From assembly GCF_014748335.1 (NCBI RefSeq), contig NZ_JAAVIY010000008.1:62001-126000 (forward strand): DNA of 64,000 bases, in the 5' to 3' direction. Within the stretch, counting starts at the first letter, position 1. Each line of letters begins with the position of its first letter. Position numbers and translations under genes: made by a program. The notes beneath the pieces are model-generated. The model made no database searches. It had not been told where the DNA came from and was given only the letters and a program-made list of their open reading frames with translations. Below are positions 1 through 9,114 of the stretch, one piece after another. Source of the DNA: Flavobacterium selenitireducens (GTDB taxonomy: Bacteria > Bacteroidota > Bacteroidia > Flavobacteriales > Flavobacteriaceae).

Positions 1-1827
1 GAGTTGGCGAAAAAACTTCGCGCGCAATATACCAAAGACGATGTTGTGATCCTCGAGAGCATGGACAGGGTTTTGTTTGGGATCAGTGATGACGGATCGA
101 AAGTGACCGTACTGAGCAAAATCCGCGAAAAGCTAATGAACATCGGCCATCGCGCGGACATCCACAAATATGAGTTCTACGACAGCGAGTCCAAAATCGA
201 GCATTTCAACGTGCGCTATCGGAACGAAAAGAATGCGAATTTCAGTGTTACTGACGAATTTTATCGCGACAACGACCTGTTCTACAACGATGCGCGCGTA
301 AAACACATGGCCGTCGACTTCCCGGTCCAGGGTTACATTTACAATTACGAAATGGACAAATCGTATAAGGACGTGAAGTACTTTACCTCGCTTTATTTCA
401 ACGAAGAGTTTCCGGTGCTCGACAAAAAAATCGTGATTACCGTTCCGAAGTGGCTCAATGCCGAACTGCGCGAATTCAATTTTGAAGGAAAAAACATTTC
501 GAAAAGCCAAACCACTGCAGGCAACGGCGACATCATCTACACCTATAACATGGACGGCGTTCCGGCCATCTTCAAGGACGACAACGCTCCCGGCCGGACG
601 TATGTGTATCCGCACATTTTAGTCTTGGCGAAATCGTTCAGCAAAAACGGAAAGGAAAACCGCCTGTTTTCGAACTCCGCCGATCTTTACGCGTGGTACA
701 AGTCGCTCGTGGACATGGTTAAGGACGACCCTTCTTCTTTCAAGGGCAAAGTAGACGAGCTGACCGCCAATGCGAAATCGGACGAGGAAAAAATCCGCAA
801 CATCTATTATTGGGTACAGGACAATATCCGCTATATCGCGTTCGAGGACGGAATCGCCGGCTTCAAACCCGACGAATCCCAAAACGTGTTCAGCAAACGC
901 TATGGCGACTGCAAAGGCATGGCCAACCTGATCAAGCAAATGCTCAAGACGGCTGGCTTCGACGCCAGGCTGACGTGGATCGGGACGAAGCACATTTCGT
1001 ACGACTACACCGTTCCGTCGTTGGCGGTAGACAACCACATGATCTGCACGCTTTTCTACAAAGGCAGGAAATATTACCTCGACGGAACCGAAAAATTCGG
1101 CGCATTCGGCCTTAATGCCGAGCGTATCCAAGGCAAAGAAGTCATGATCGAGGATGGCGACAAATTCATCATCGACAAAATTCCGTCAAACGGCATCGAA
1201 TCGAACAAGGAAACGCTTGCGATCCGTTTGTCTATTGCCGATGCGATGCTCAAAGGAAAGTGCAGCAAAACATTCCTGGGCGAAAGCGTTTCTGAATTCC
1301 TTTACGGTTACAACAGATTCGGATCTGAACGCAAACAGGACGCGCTCCAGAATTTCCTGTCCCAACACGACAAAAATATCCTGGTCTCCAACGTCGTGAC
1401 GTCCGACCTCGCCAATCGCGAGCAGCAGCTCAAGATCGATTACGAAGTGTCCGTCAACAACAAGGTGTCGAGTTTTGACGAAGAGATTTACGTCGACCTC
1501 GATTTTGTAAGGGAGTTTGGCAGTTTCGATTTCAAGGAACGAAAAACCGATTATGAATTCGATTATAAAACGGATTATCAATCGTCAGTGGCACTCGAGA
1601 TCCCGGCCGGATATAAGGTAGCCAAGCTTCCGGAAAACCTTTCGGTGGCGGGAAAGGATTACACTGTAGCGATCACGTTTTCCCAGACGCAAAAGGAAAT
1701 CGTCTGCAAAAAGAATTTCACGTTCAAGAACGGCGTGATAAAAGCCACGGAATTTCCGGCGTGGAACGAATTCATGAAAAACCTGAACGCCATTTATAAC
1801 CAACAAATCGTTTTTTCCAAACCGTAA
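1..1827 (+). CDS. DUF3857 / transglutaminase-like protein, 5' partial
   Basis: The reading frame is open to base 1, so the gene starts upstream of the window and the TTG at position 4 is probably not its start. The visible 600-odd residues match the flavobacterial family with a DUF3857 beta-sandwich followed by a transglutaminase-like fold. The papain-like triad is visible, counting from position 4: Cys303 in YGDCKGMA, His345 in DNHMI and Asp360 in YLDGT. The final 200 residues look like the beta-rich C-terminal domain. It is probably an envelope or exported protein, but the signal region lies outside the window and no substrate is known for the family. The next gene, a paralogue, starts one base after its stop, so the two are translationally coupled. 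Confidence 0.8.
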   Translation, partial: ELAKKLRAQYTKDDVVILESMDRVLFGISDDGSKVTVLSKIREKLMNIGHRADIHKYEFYDSESKIEHFNVRYRNEKNANFSVTDEFYRDNDLFYNDARVKHMAVDFPVQGYIYNYEMDKSYKDVKYFTSLYFNEEFPVLDKKIVITVPKWLNAELREFNFEGKNISKSQTTAGNGDIIYTYNMDGVPAIFKDDNAPGRTYVYPHILVLAKSFSKNGKENRLFSNSADLYAWYKSLVDMVKDDPSSFKGKVDELTANAKSDEEKIRNIYYWVQDNIRYIAFEDGIAGFKPDESQNVFSKRYGDCKGMANLIKQMLKTAGFDARLTWIGTKHISYDYTVPSLAVDNHMICTLFYKGRKYYLDGTEKFGAFGLNAERIQGKEVMIEDGDKFIIDKIPSNGIESNKETLAIRLSIADAMLKGKCSKTFLGESVSEFLYGYNRFGSERKQDALQNFLSQHDKNILVSNVVTSDLANREQQLKIDYEVSVNNKVSSFDEEIYVDLDFVREFGSFDFKERKTDYEFDYKTDYQSSVALEIPAGYKVAKLPENLSVAGKDYTVAITFSQTQKEIVCKKNFTFKNGVIKATEFPAWNEFMKNLNAIYNQQIVFSKP

Positions 1828-1828
1828 C

Positions 1829-3934
1829 ATGAAGAAAAGCATTACCACTATTTTGCTGTTTATCGCAGCACTGGCTTCGGCCCAGGACAAGGAGGAAGTC
1901 CGAAAAATGTTTTGGGAAACCAAAGATCAGGGCGATGACGTCGTGGCCGTTCCCGACCGTTACAAAAATGAGTCGGCCGTAATTTTGTACGAATACGATT
2001 ATTATTACTATCCGATGTTTTATCCGAAACAGGGCGTCAGGAAGCGCATCAAACTTCAGGATGCAGCGGCAGTAAAGGAGTTTTCGGAATTTTCACTGAA
2101 GGAAATGTCGAAACGCAGCCGAGACGTCGACAAGAATTCTCTCGGCGTACGCATCATCAAGCCGGACGGGAAAGTGATCGAAGTGGATACGGAAAGAGAA
2201 TTCAAGCAGGTCGACAACGATAAGATTCTTGCGATTCCAGGCCTTGAAGTGGGCGACATCATCGACTATTATTTTTACGCCATAGTCACGAACATCAACA
2301 GTATTTTCGACACCCAGGAAGCTACGTTGGCCGATGTCTATCCGACTTTGAGCCTGCGCGTTGAACTACAATTGGACAAGAAGCTGTTCATCAACCTCAA
2401 TTCGTACAATGGCGCTCCCGAATTTGCGGATCTTCCGCCGGGAAGAAAAGGCGATCGCAGGCTCGAAATCCGCGGAAGCGATATCCCGAAGATTGAAACC
2501 GGCCGCTGGCTCTATCCTATGGTGGCCTTGCCGTGTTACAAATGGCAGGTGAGCAACAAACCGTTTGGCAAACCGGACAAGGAAGTTGCGAACGGGAAAG
2601 TCAAGAAAAACCTGACCCAGGAGGACATGATGTTCGCCTACCAGGATCGCTATCGCCCGTATGGCGACATGGTCCACATCGAACGGTTCCTAAAGAAAAA
2701 AACGTTTGAAAACGACGCCGATAAAGTGCGTCAGGTATATTATTTTACGCGTCATTATTATTACACCCAATTCATAGAGGCATTCGCTATCAACGAAGCG
2801 AAAATCTTCAATCCTTTCGAGCTTTACAAAAAGCCGATTTTCCTCGACAACGAAACGGAATTCATCAACCATTTCATGGCATTTTTGAAGGACAATAAAA
2901 TCGATTATGACATCGTCGTGGCAACGGCCCGTTACAATGGGAAACTCGACGAAATACTGCTTTCGCCGAATCTCGAGGTGATGTTGCGCGTCAATACGAC
3001 GCCGGAGCCGGTTTACCTGCAATATTTTTCGCCGTTCACAAATGCGGACCAGATCGCCTCGGAGCTTGAAAATTCCGATGCCTATGCGCTCAACGTGTTC
3101 AAGCGAAAGAAAGTGACCGATGTGGAGCAGGTGCGTCTTCCGTCGTCTACTTACAAGGACAATACGTCCAAGGTTTTTTCAAAAGTTTCGCTGGACGCCG
3201 CGATGACGGGGCTTAAAGTGAACCGACAGTCGTCTTTGTCGGGGCATTTGAAGGAAGACGAACAAAAGGACCGCCTTTATTTTTTTGATTACGTCAACGA
3301 AGATCACCAAAAATTCGAAACCGAACCTGTGCTTGACAAAGTCCGCAGTGACAAGAAACAGGAGCAATACAAGAAAGAATATGACGCGCTGATCTCGAAA
3401 TACAAGGAAAAGCAAAAGGAGAATTTCAAGAAATCGGTGGCTCAGGAATTCGACAACCTCAAAATCGAGAAATACGAGTATTCTGTTAAGAACACGGGTC
3501 GATTCGGCAAGAACGAAGCATTTGTTTACGACGAGGAATTCGATATGGAGAACAGTTTCGTGAAAAAGGCGGGAAGCAATTATGTGGTCGAAATCGGAAA
3601 GGTCATCTCCGGACAGGTCGAGGTCAACCAAAAGGAGAAAGACCGCAAACTCGATGTCTATATGGGATTTCCGCGCAGTTTTGAAAACGAGGTCGCGTTC
3701 GATATACCGGCGGGCTATTCCGTACAAGGGCTCGAAAAACTGAACAAGAACGTGACCAACGCCACGGGCGGTTTTGTGAGTTCGGCAAGGGTCGAGGGCA
3801 ACCAACTCGTCATCAAAACCAATAAATATTACACCAATTATTACGAACCGAATTCGAACTGGCCCAAAATGGTCGATTTTCTCGAAGCGGCTTATCAGTT
3901 TACCCAGGAAAAAGTGCTGTTGAAAAAAGCGTAA
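1829..3934 (+). CDS. DUF3857 domain protein, secreted, transglutaminase Cys missing
   Basis: This 701-residue protein has an N-terminal signal peptide (MKKSITTILLFIAALASAQ) and the same overall plan as the gene before it: a DUF3857-type beta domain, a degenerate transglutaminase-like middle and a beta-rich C-terminus. Where the upstream paralogue has GDCKGMA, this one has LDNETEFINHF, so no catalytic cysteine is visible. It is then presumably a non-enzymatic periplasmic or surface partner. A Lys/Glu-rich, probably helical stretch lies around residues 500-545. The ATG follows the upstream stop after one base, indicating an operon. Function is unknown. Confidence 0.82.
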   Translation: MKKSITTILLFIAALASAQDKEEVRKMFWETKDQGDDVVAVPDRYKNESAVILYEYDYYYYPMFYPKQGVRKRIKLQDAAAVKEFSEFSLKEMSKRSRDVDKNSLGVRIIKPDGKVIEVDTEREFKQVDNDKILAIPGLEVGDIIDYYFYAIVTNINSIFDTQEATLADVYPTLSLRVELQLDKKLFINLNSYNGAPEFADLPPGRKGDRRLEIRGSDIPKIETGRWLYPMVALPCYKWQVSNKPFGKPDKEVANGKVKKNLTQEDMMFAYQDRYRPYGDMVHIERFLKKKTFENDADKVRQVYYFTRHYYYTQFIEAFAINEAKIFNPFELYKKPIFLDNETEFINHFMAFLKDNKIDYDIVVATARYNGKLDEILLSPNLEVMLRVNTTPEPVYLQYFSPFTNADQIASELENSDAYALNVFKRKKVTDVEQVRLPSSTYKDNTSKVFSKVSLDAAMTGLKVNRQSSLSGHLKEDEQKDRLYFFDYVNEDHQKFETEPVLDKVRSDKKQEQYKKEYDALISKYKEKQKENFKKSVAQEFDNLKIEKYEYSVKNTGRFGKNEAFVYDEEFDMENSFVKKAGSNYVVEIGKVISGQVEVNQKEKDRKLDVYMGFPRSFENEVAFDIPAGYSVQGLEKLNKNVTNATGGFVSSARVEGNQLVIKTNKYYTNYYEPNSNWPKMVDFLEAAYQFTQEKVLLKKA

Positions 3935-3958
3935 CGCACACAGACAGCTTTGGTTCAA

Positions 3959-4004
3959 TCGGGAGTCAACGTTTGGGAAATCGATCCTGAACCTTGACTC
4001 CCGA
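3959..4004. terminator. Inverted repeat between convergent genes
   Basis: Perfect 11-bp arms (TCGGGAGTCAA and TTGACTCCCGA) enclose a 24-base loop between the convergent ends of the DUF3857 gene and the minus-strand regulator. There is no long T run, so it may be a weak bidirectional terminator. Confidence 0.5.
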
Positions 4005-4009
4005 ATGAT

Positions 4010-4969
4010 TTACAGCAGCAATTCTTCTGGCTCGTCGAGTTTTCCGGCGTAGAAGTCGATCTTGCGTCCGGCCTTGTTAAAAAAGACTTTCCGATCGCGC
4101 GTCCCGGACAAATTCAGCGATTTCGCGCTCTTCATCTGACGCTCGAAATAGGAGTGGGCCTTTTGGCAGGTAATCTCGTCCTCGGTGATGAAATAGCCAA
4201 GGGCCGTGTACGGAACGAACATCGTCTTGTGTTCGCCCGAAGAAAAAATCACATTGTTGTTGAGTATGATCAGCTCGTGGAAGTAAAGATGGAATTTTGA
4301 TTCCTTTGCTTCCGACTTTGCCTCGACCTGACGCAGGATCGACCGCACATCTTCGTACAATAATACCGCATTCGACCTCGTCAGCATACCTGATTCAAAA
4401 AAGTAATCGATTTGCTGAAGTGTGCTGTTGATCGTCGTATCGTTCCAGATTTCGTATACCGAAGCCTTTTCATAAGCCGATTTTATACGGGCGGCATGAT
4501 GCTGGAGATTTTCGGGTGACCGGAAGTGCTCGAACGGCAGATGAGCGTCGTCCGCGGATAGCAAATGCGTCCATACGTAAAGTTTGAATTTGGAAAGCAA
4601 CGTCCCGCTTATCGTGTAAAACAGCGGAATGTCTTTGGCGGCGTAGAACAACGAAACGTCGTCGAGCGTTGTGAACTTTTCGATGTAACCGGCAGATTCG
4701 CTAAAGTATTTCGCGAGGTCAGCCGCATGTTCGATTTCCATGGTTTTCTCGACAACAAGTGAGTTCGAACCGGTCAATACGGCGTCTATCGAAATCTTGT
4801 AATGCCGGCACAACGTCACGGCCTCGTCTATCGAAAATTTGCTCTTGGAAGCTACCCGCCGGTGGGCCGCGTCGTAACTGATGCCCAGCGCCACGGCTAC
4901 CGCGTCGATCAGCGATCCTGACTTTATTTTTTTTCTGATGACCGAAAGCAATACCTCCTGTTGGCTCAT
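4010..4969 (-). CDS. Helix-turn-helix regulator-like protein, unknown ligand
   Basis: The 319-residue protein starts MSQQEVLLSVIRKKI. Residues about 10-60 look like a lambda-repressor-type helix-turn-helix (VAVALGISYDAAHRRV, then FSIDEAVTLCRHY). The rest is a helical region of about 250 residues that I do not recognise. The frame extends five codons further to a GTG at 4984, but a TAAATTTG promoter-like element ends exactly there, so I prefer the ATG at 4969. It is divergent from two small lipoprotein genes. Regulating them would be a guess from position only. Proteins of this layout in Flavobacteriaceae are usually left as hypothetical. Confidence 0.7.
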   Translation of the reverse strand: MSQQEVLLSVIRKKIKSGSLIDAVAVALGISYDAAHRRVASKSKFSIDEAVTLCRHYKISIDAVLTGSNSLVVEKTMEIEHAADLAKYFSESAGYIEKFTTLDDVSLFYAAKDIPLFYTISGTLLSKFKLYVWTHLLSADDAHLPFEHFRSPENLQHHAARIKSAYEKASVYEIWNDTTINSTLQQIDYFFESGMLTRSNAVLLYEDVRSILRQVEAKSEAKESKFHLYFHELIILNNNVIFSSGEHKTMFVPYTALGYFITEDEITCQKAHSYFERQMKSAKSLNLSGTRDRKVFFNKAGRKIDFYAGKLDEPEELLL

Positions 4970-4983
4970 TTTTGCGATTTTCA

Positions 4984-4991
4984 CAAATTTA
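4984..4991 (-). promoter_or_regulatory. Putative -7 element of the HTH gene
   Basis: Read on the minus strand this is TAAATTTG, matching the Bacteroidota -7 consensus TAnnTTTG. A TTG lies 24 bases further upstream (5016-5018), just outside the usual spacing. The ATG at 4969 would be only a few bases from the transcript start. Confidence 0.4.
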
Positions 4992-5019
4992 CAATTTTAA
5001 GTAGTGCGGCTTCTGCAAA

Positions 5020-5047
5020 TTGGTTTGCTTTTATCGCAATAGATTTG
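5020..5047 (+). promoter_or_regulatory. Promoter of the small lipoprotein pair
   Basis: TTG at 5020-5022, a 17-base spacer and TAGATTTG at 5040-5047 match the Bacteroidota consensus TTG-N17-23-TAnnTTTG exactly. The ATG of the next gene is at 5070, preceded by AGAAGGATC. Confidence 0.65.
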
Positions 5048-5069
5048 ATTCAACCAAAAAAGAAGGATC

Positions 5070-5576
5070 ATGAAAAAAACCGTATTGTGTTTAGTCGCCA
5101 TGTTGACGCTGGCCGCATGTGCAAGTTCGAAGGCCAAAGAAAAATCCCGCCAGGCGTTGCCCAAGACAGCAAAGCTCACATTTGAAAATTACAGTATAAA
5201 AAAGGACAACGCCTCACCGCAAACCACGCTAACGGGACTGTTCGGCATACTCGAGTCGACGGTAGATCGAGTTACGGTTCGGTTTGACGAGGCGAATAAA
5301 CTGCATATCGATTACAAGGATAAAATTGGCCGACCGAGCAGTTACGGTTATGCGGGTAAATTCCGCAAACGCTCTTATGACTATCATAAACACAACAGCC
5401 ACAAAGGAATACCGCCGTTTTACTGGGTGACGCACGTCGAACGGCTGCGATTCCGGCTCGAAGCTGATTCCACGCTTGTCGTACAGCATTATTACAATCG
5501 TACGGGAATGATCCTGATGATGGCAGGCGGAGGGTCCGACAAACAGGAATACCGCTTCAAATGCACAAAAAACTAA
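5070..5576 (+). CDS. Small predicted lipoprotein, unknown function
   Basis: The 168-residue protein has a lipoprotein signal (VAMLTLAACASSK, lipid Cys at residue 17). The mature part carries charged and aromatic residues (RKRSYDYHKHN) and I recognise no domain in it. The start is fixed by the AGAAGG ribosome-site-like sequence and the promoter just upstream. The next gene begins 12 bases after the stop and is also a lipoprotein, so the two form an operon. An envelope location is inferred from the lipobox. No function can be assigned. Confidence 0.72.
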   Translation: MKKTVLCLVAMLTLAACASSKAKEKSRQALPKTAKLTFENYSIKKDNASPQTTLTGLFGILESTVDRVTVRFDEANKLHIDYKDKIGRPSSYGYAGKFRKRSYDYHKHNSHKGIPPFYWVTHVERLRFRLEADSTLVVQHYYNRTGMILMMAGGGSDKQEYRFKCTKN

Positions 5577-5588
5577 TCTGCAAATACA

Positions 5589-6176
5589 ATGAAAACAACG
5601 ACCAAAATGCTGCTGATCCCGATTCTTTTACTGGTGTCGTGTTCGCACTACATCATCAATGAGGCCGGCTATATCCGCCCGCCAAAGCACTATAAATTTA
5701 CGTATCGGAAGAAAGTCAAACCGCTGGGAAATCCCACGATCATTGATACCAATGCGGTGTATTACCTTTCGGATGCGAATTTTTACCGGGATTCCGACGC
5801 TTACAAAGTCAACGATCGCTACCTGAGGTTTTACGCCGACGGCCGCGTGAAATTGCAGAGTACCAAGACTTTTCCAAAAATTAATGAGGTCAACGATCCG
5901 GACCGAGGGATTGTCGGTTATTTCCATTTGAAGGATTCGCTCGTCCGTATCCAGTTGTATTCCGATATCGGAGGCGGTTCGGACCAGCTTCATTTCGGTA
6001 AAATCGATTCCTTCGGGAACCTCGTCCTGTTGCACGACAATCCGCGCACGGGTTTCCGGATGGGATTCGGCAAAGCAGGAACAGACCGACGCATCGAAAG
6101 GAAGTCCTATTACAATCCGTTGGTGTACAGGAAAATATACCTGGAGGAAATGACGTACGATAAAGGGAATTGGTAG
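5589..6176 (+). CDS. Small predicted lipoprotein, unknown function
   Basis: The 195-residue protein has a lipoprotein signal ending in LLLVSCSHY. The mature domain reads like a small beta-rich fold (YYLSDANFYRDSD, YLRFYADGRVKL, GYFHLKDSLVRIQLY), resembling the short surface or periplasmic lipoproteins common in Flavobacterium. It is the second gene of the lipoprotein operon and converges on the minus-strand operon that ends at 6189, with 12 bases between. No catalytic motif is visible. Confidence 0.72.
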   Translation: MKTTTKMLLIPILLLVSCSHYIINEAGYIRPPKHYKFTYRKKVKPLGNPTIIDTNAVYYLSDANFYRDSDAYKVNDRYLRFYADGRVKLQSTKTFPKINEVNDPDRGIVGYFHLKDSLVRIQLYSDIGGGSDQLHFGKIDSFGNLVLLHDNPRTGFRMGFGKAGTDRRIERKSYYNPLVYRKIYLEEMTYDKGNW

Positions 6177-6188
6177 TGGAAGGACTCG

Positions 6189-7844
6189 TTATTTGACCTC
6201 GAATTCCGCGGTGGCGAACACTGGTGTTCCCTCTTCCGAGACACCTTCGAGAACGGCCTCGAACACGCCTTTCACATCTGAAGCATAAAAGCCGATTGTA
6301 GGTTCGTCTCCCGAAAAATCAGGAATCCACGCCAATTGGTAACGGTAATCGGGAATGCGGCGATCTGTGGGAGCGGCGTGATCCGGAGCAAAGTACCGTT
6401 TTGCAGGAAACGGTCGCGGCAGTTTTTCGTTGCGGATAAAGTCGCCTTTGGATTTGGGCTCGTAGTTGCCGTCCTTCGTTTGGACGCTGACCAAGCCGTT
6501 AAATCCTTGGGAGCCCAAATAATATGTACCCGGGATAGCGGTAATCCTATCGATGTTTTTTGCCGGATAGTCAAACAATTCGGTTGGGTCTGGCAGCCAT
6601 ATCCCGTCTACGATCACCATCGATCCGCCGACAGGATCGTACCCGAGGATATTCTCACGTACGCTCACCGAATATTTGTCGCCGTTCTTCGTGTAAAACG
6701 TGCCCTCGACAACTTCCGTCAGCGTTTCGGCAAACGTAGGGAAACGCGTGTACTCATCGAGTTTAAAAACAGTTCCGGACGGCGCGTAGAAAGCGCTTTT
6801 CGAAGCAAACGCCGGAATGCTGTCTTTTTTACGAGCGAAATAGGCATTTTCAATCTGGGTAGCAACGGCTCGCTGCGCAATCGCATTTTTGGCCGATGCC
6901 GTTACCGGAAATGCCTGAAATTCAAAGCGCGAAAAGTCGGGTTGCGGGAGTTTATCGAGTACCAGCAAGTAGTCCTGGCGGTTCGCGCCTCCAACCTGCA
7001 CGATGGCATCTTGTTGGAAATAGGGTTTGTCGAGCGTGAACGTGAACGATCCGTCCGGCCGCGTATCGATGACTTTTGTCGTGAAATCCTTACCTGGGAA
7101 CGAGAGACTGACAGTTACGCCCTTCACGCTGTTGCCGCTTTTTGAGCTAACCTTACCGCTAATGGATTCTCCGCGAAGTTCCGGTAATACAGTGCTTTCG
7201 GATAATACGAACGTGTTTTGGGCGGAGGCGGACATTTCCGGAAAAAGCATGAACAGCGAATCCTTACGCCTTACCGAAAGCGAATAATGGCCTTTGGAAG
7301 GAACGGAAATGCCAAGCTCGACTTTTTCACGGGTTGCCCACGATGATTTTTTGGGAGCGATCGCAGCCTTTGCCGAAGAGAGTCGCATGGTTTTGAACGA
7401 TAGCTCGGAGCCGGCCTTGTCGGCGGGTGCGAACGGGTTGACGATGGCCACGTCGAGTTGAGGATAGTTTACTTTGGGCTGGCCTGTCATCCACTTGGTG
7501 TATCCGACGAGTTTATACGAACCGGAAGTCAGGGAAGATGGAACGAAAAAGTCACCTTGTGCAACGCCGTTCTCAAGATAGAGTTTCTGGATGAAGACCG
7601 TATTTCGCTGAGAATCGACGAGGCATACATAAGCAATTTTGCTCAGTTGGCCCGGCTTGTTTTGAGCGTCCTGGCAGTACAATTTGTAGTACAGCGTTTC
7701 CCCACTGACGAGCGTCGTGGCATTGGTGTGCAGAACGATTTTTTCGGTAGTCGAAAACGCGTTTCCGAGGCTTTGCTGAGCGATTATCAGTCCTGAAAAC
7801 ATCAGGAAAAGCGTTGTAGTTATCTTTGTTATTTTTGCGGACAT
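6189..7844 (-). CDS. Secreted MG2-like / TonB-plug-like protein without barrel
   Basis: This 551-residue protein starts with a signal peptide (FLMFSGLIIAQQ). The N-terminal half resembles macroglobulin MG2-type beta-sandwiches (EKIVLHTNATTLVSGETLYYKLY). A carboxypeptidase-regulatory-like segment follows (GESISGKVSSKSGNSVKGVTVSL). Around residues 390-470 it resembles the plug of TonB receptors (GGSMVIVDGIWLPD, NIDRITAIPGTYYLGSQGF), but no barrel follows. It is the last gene of the minus-strand operon after two DUF4249 genes and their TonB receptor. A role as a periplasmic accessory or substrate adaptor is inferred. A second protein of this type is encoded at 22270-24630. Confidence 0.7.
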   Translation of the reverse strand: MSAKITKITTTLFLMFSGLIIAQQSLGNAFSTTEKIVLHTNATTLVSGETLYYKLYCQDAQNKPGQLSKIAYVCLVDSQRNTVFIQKLYLENGVAQGDFFVPSSLTSGSYKLVGYTKWMTGQPKVNYPQLDVAIVNPFAPADKAGSELSFKTMRLSSAKAAIAPKKSSWATREKVELGISVPSKGHYSLSVRRKDSLFMLFPEMSASAQNTFVLSESTVLPELRGESISGKVSSKSGNSVKGVTVSLSFPGKDFTTKVIDTRPDGSFTFTLDKPYFQQDAIVQVGGANRQDYLLVLDKLPQPDFSRFEFQAFPVTASAKNAIAQRAVATQIENAYFARKKDSIPAFASKSAFYAPSGTVFKLDEYTRFPTFAETLTEVVEGTFYTKNGDKYSVSVRENILGYDPVGGSMVIVDGIWLPDPTELFDYPAKNIDRITAIPGTYYLGSQGFNGLVSVQTKDGNYEPKSKGDFIRNEKLPRPFPAKRYFAPDHAAPTDRRIPDYRYQLAWIPDFSGDEPTIGFYASDVKGVFEAVLEGVSEEGTPVFATAEFEVK

Positions 7845-7883
7845 GTCGCGGATTGTTGTTGCTTGTTAACGATTCAGATCAAT

Positions 7884-9107
7884 TCAGTTTTCCCAATAGG
7901 CCGGCGGTTCGAGTTTCCCGGTTATCGTGCAATCGACGCACTGATCACTGGCAAGAATGTAAAATCCTTGTGGGGAAAAGCTGTAAAATTCCATGCTGCC
8001 CACTTCGGTAAGGTCAATGATCACATGGGCATCGCCTAACGGGCGCGGATAACTCCAATTGTTTTGATCGAGCGTCCGTTGGCTGCATTCGTAAGGCCAC
8101 GGAATTGGCAAATTGTTCGGGAAAATCTCGTTGTAACTGAACCGTACCACAGCTTCGGACACCGAGCACACCTGGAAAAACCCAATGACCTTTTCTTCGG
8201 GATTTTGGTCAGATCGTATGTTTCCGAAGAAAAACCCGGGTTGTGTCTGCGACAAAATATTGCCGGTCGACGAAATCTCACTGAGCGTTTTGTAAAACGT
8301 ATAGGACGGCAAGTTCTGGACGTATTGCCTTACCTTGATTGCATAGCGGTCGTTCAGGATGTAGCTTGTGTCAGGGATGAACCGAACGGGAAAATTCTGC
8401 ACATTGTCCGAACTTAGTTCATTGGTAGAAGTCAGTATGATCCGGTTCGATTTATTGATGCGGTAACATGTCTGCACGTTAACCGTACGGGGCCAAAGGT
8501 AAATTTCTTTAAAATCATCGTCGTCCGAATCGTCTTGGCCAATCACGACCTGGCTTTCGGAATACAACGGCGTCCTGAACCGCCCGGCCTCTTCATATTC
8601 GTAACGGTAATATTTGGATAAACCGGTTGGGTCGCTCGAGTTGACCGAAATTTGTACGCCCTGTTGTTCGCCCATGTTCATCACCTGCGTACTCAGGCTC
8701 CCGATAGAAGTTACCGCGGTTTGTTTTTCCGGTGTCGACGAATAGGATTTGCCGTCAGACGTCGTAACGTGAAGGGTGTAGCTGCGTTCCGGGTCAGGTA
8801 AGAAAGCGTTCTGTGAAACGTACATCGTGTCCTGTTGCTCAAACTGAATGACGTTTCCGGCGTCGTCTTCCACATAAACGTCCGCGTCGCTTTCGAACGG
8901 CTGCTCTTCGTTGAAACGGTAGGTGCGCGAAATCTTGAACGCATGCTGCTTCATCTCATTGGTAAGCGTGGCTTCGATGACGATCGCGCTCTCGAAATTG
9001 CGTGTCTGTAAAGCGTAGGGATCAGTACAACCCACTGATACGAGCAATGTCGCAATTGCGGCTAATCGGAAATACTTTAAATATTTATAGTTTTTTGTGT
9101 TCATCAT
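7884..9107 (-). CDS. DUF4249 outer-membrane lipoprotein, copy 1
   Basis: The 407-residue DUF4249-family protein has a lipobox (TLLVSVGCTDPY). A beta-rich domain (VYVEDDAGN, YTLHVTTSDGKSYSSTP) is followed by the conserved C-terminal ILASDQCVDC motif with a CxxC-like cysteine pair. Family members are encoded next to TonB receptors with an STN/CarboxypepD_reg-like N-terminus and are thought to be surface accessory lipoproteins. It lies seven bases downstream of a close paralogue (9115-10311). The residue-by-residue match along the whole length shows a tandem duplication. The ligand is unknown. Confidence 0.85.
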   Translation of the reverse strand: MMNTKNYKYLKYFRLAAIATLLVSVGCTDPYALQTRNFESAIVIEATLTNEMKQHAFKISRTYRFNEEQPFESDADVYVEDDAGNVIQFEQQDTMYVSQNAFLPDPERSYTLHVTTSDGKSYSSTPEKQTAVTSIGSLSTQVMNMGEQQGVQISVNSSDPTGLSKYYRYEYEEAGRFRTPLYSESQVVIGQDDSDDDDFKEIYLWPRTVNVQTCYRINKSNRIILTSTNELSSDNVQNFPVRFIPDTSYILNDRYAIKVRQYVQNLPSYTFYKTLSEISSTGNILSQTQPGFFFGNIRSDQNPEEKVIGFFQVCSVSEAVVRFSYNEIFPNNLPIPWPYECSQRTLDQNNWSYPRPLGDAHVIIDLTEVGSMEFYSFSPQGFYILASDQCVDCTITGKLEPPAYWEN

Positions 9108-9114
9108 GATGTTG

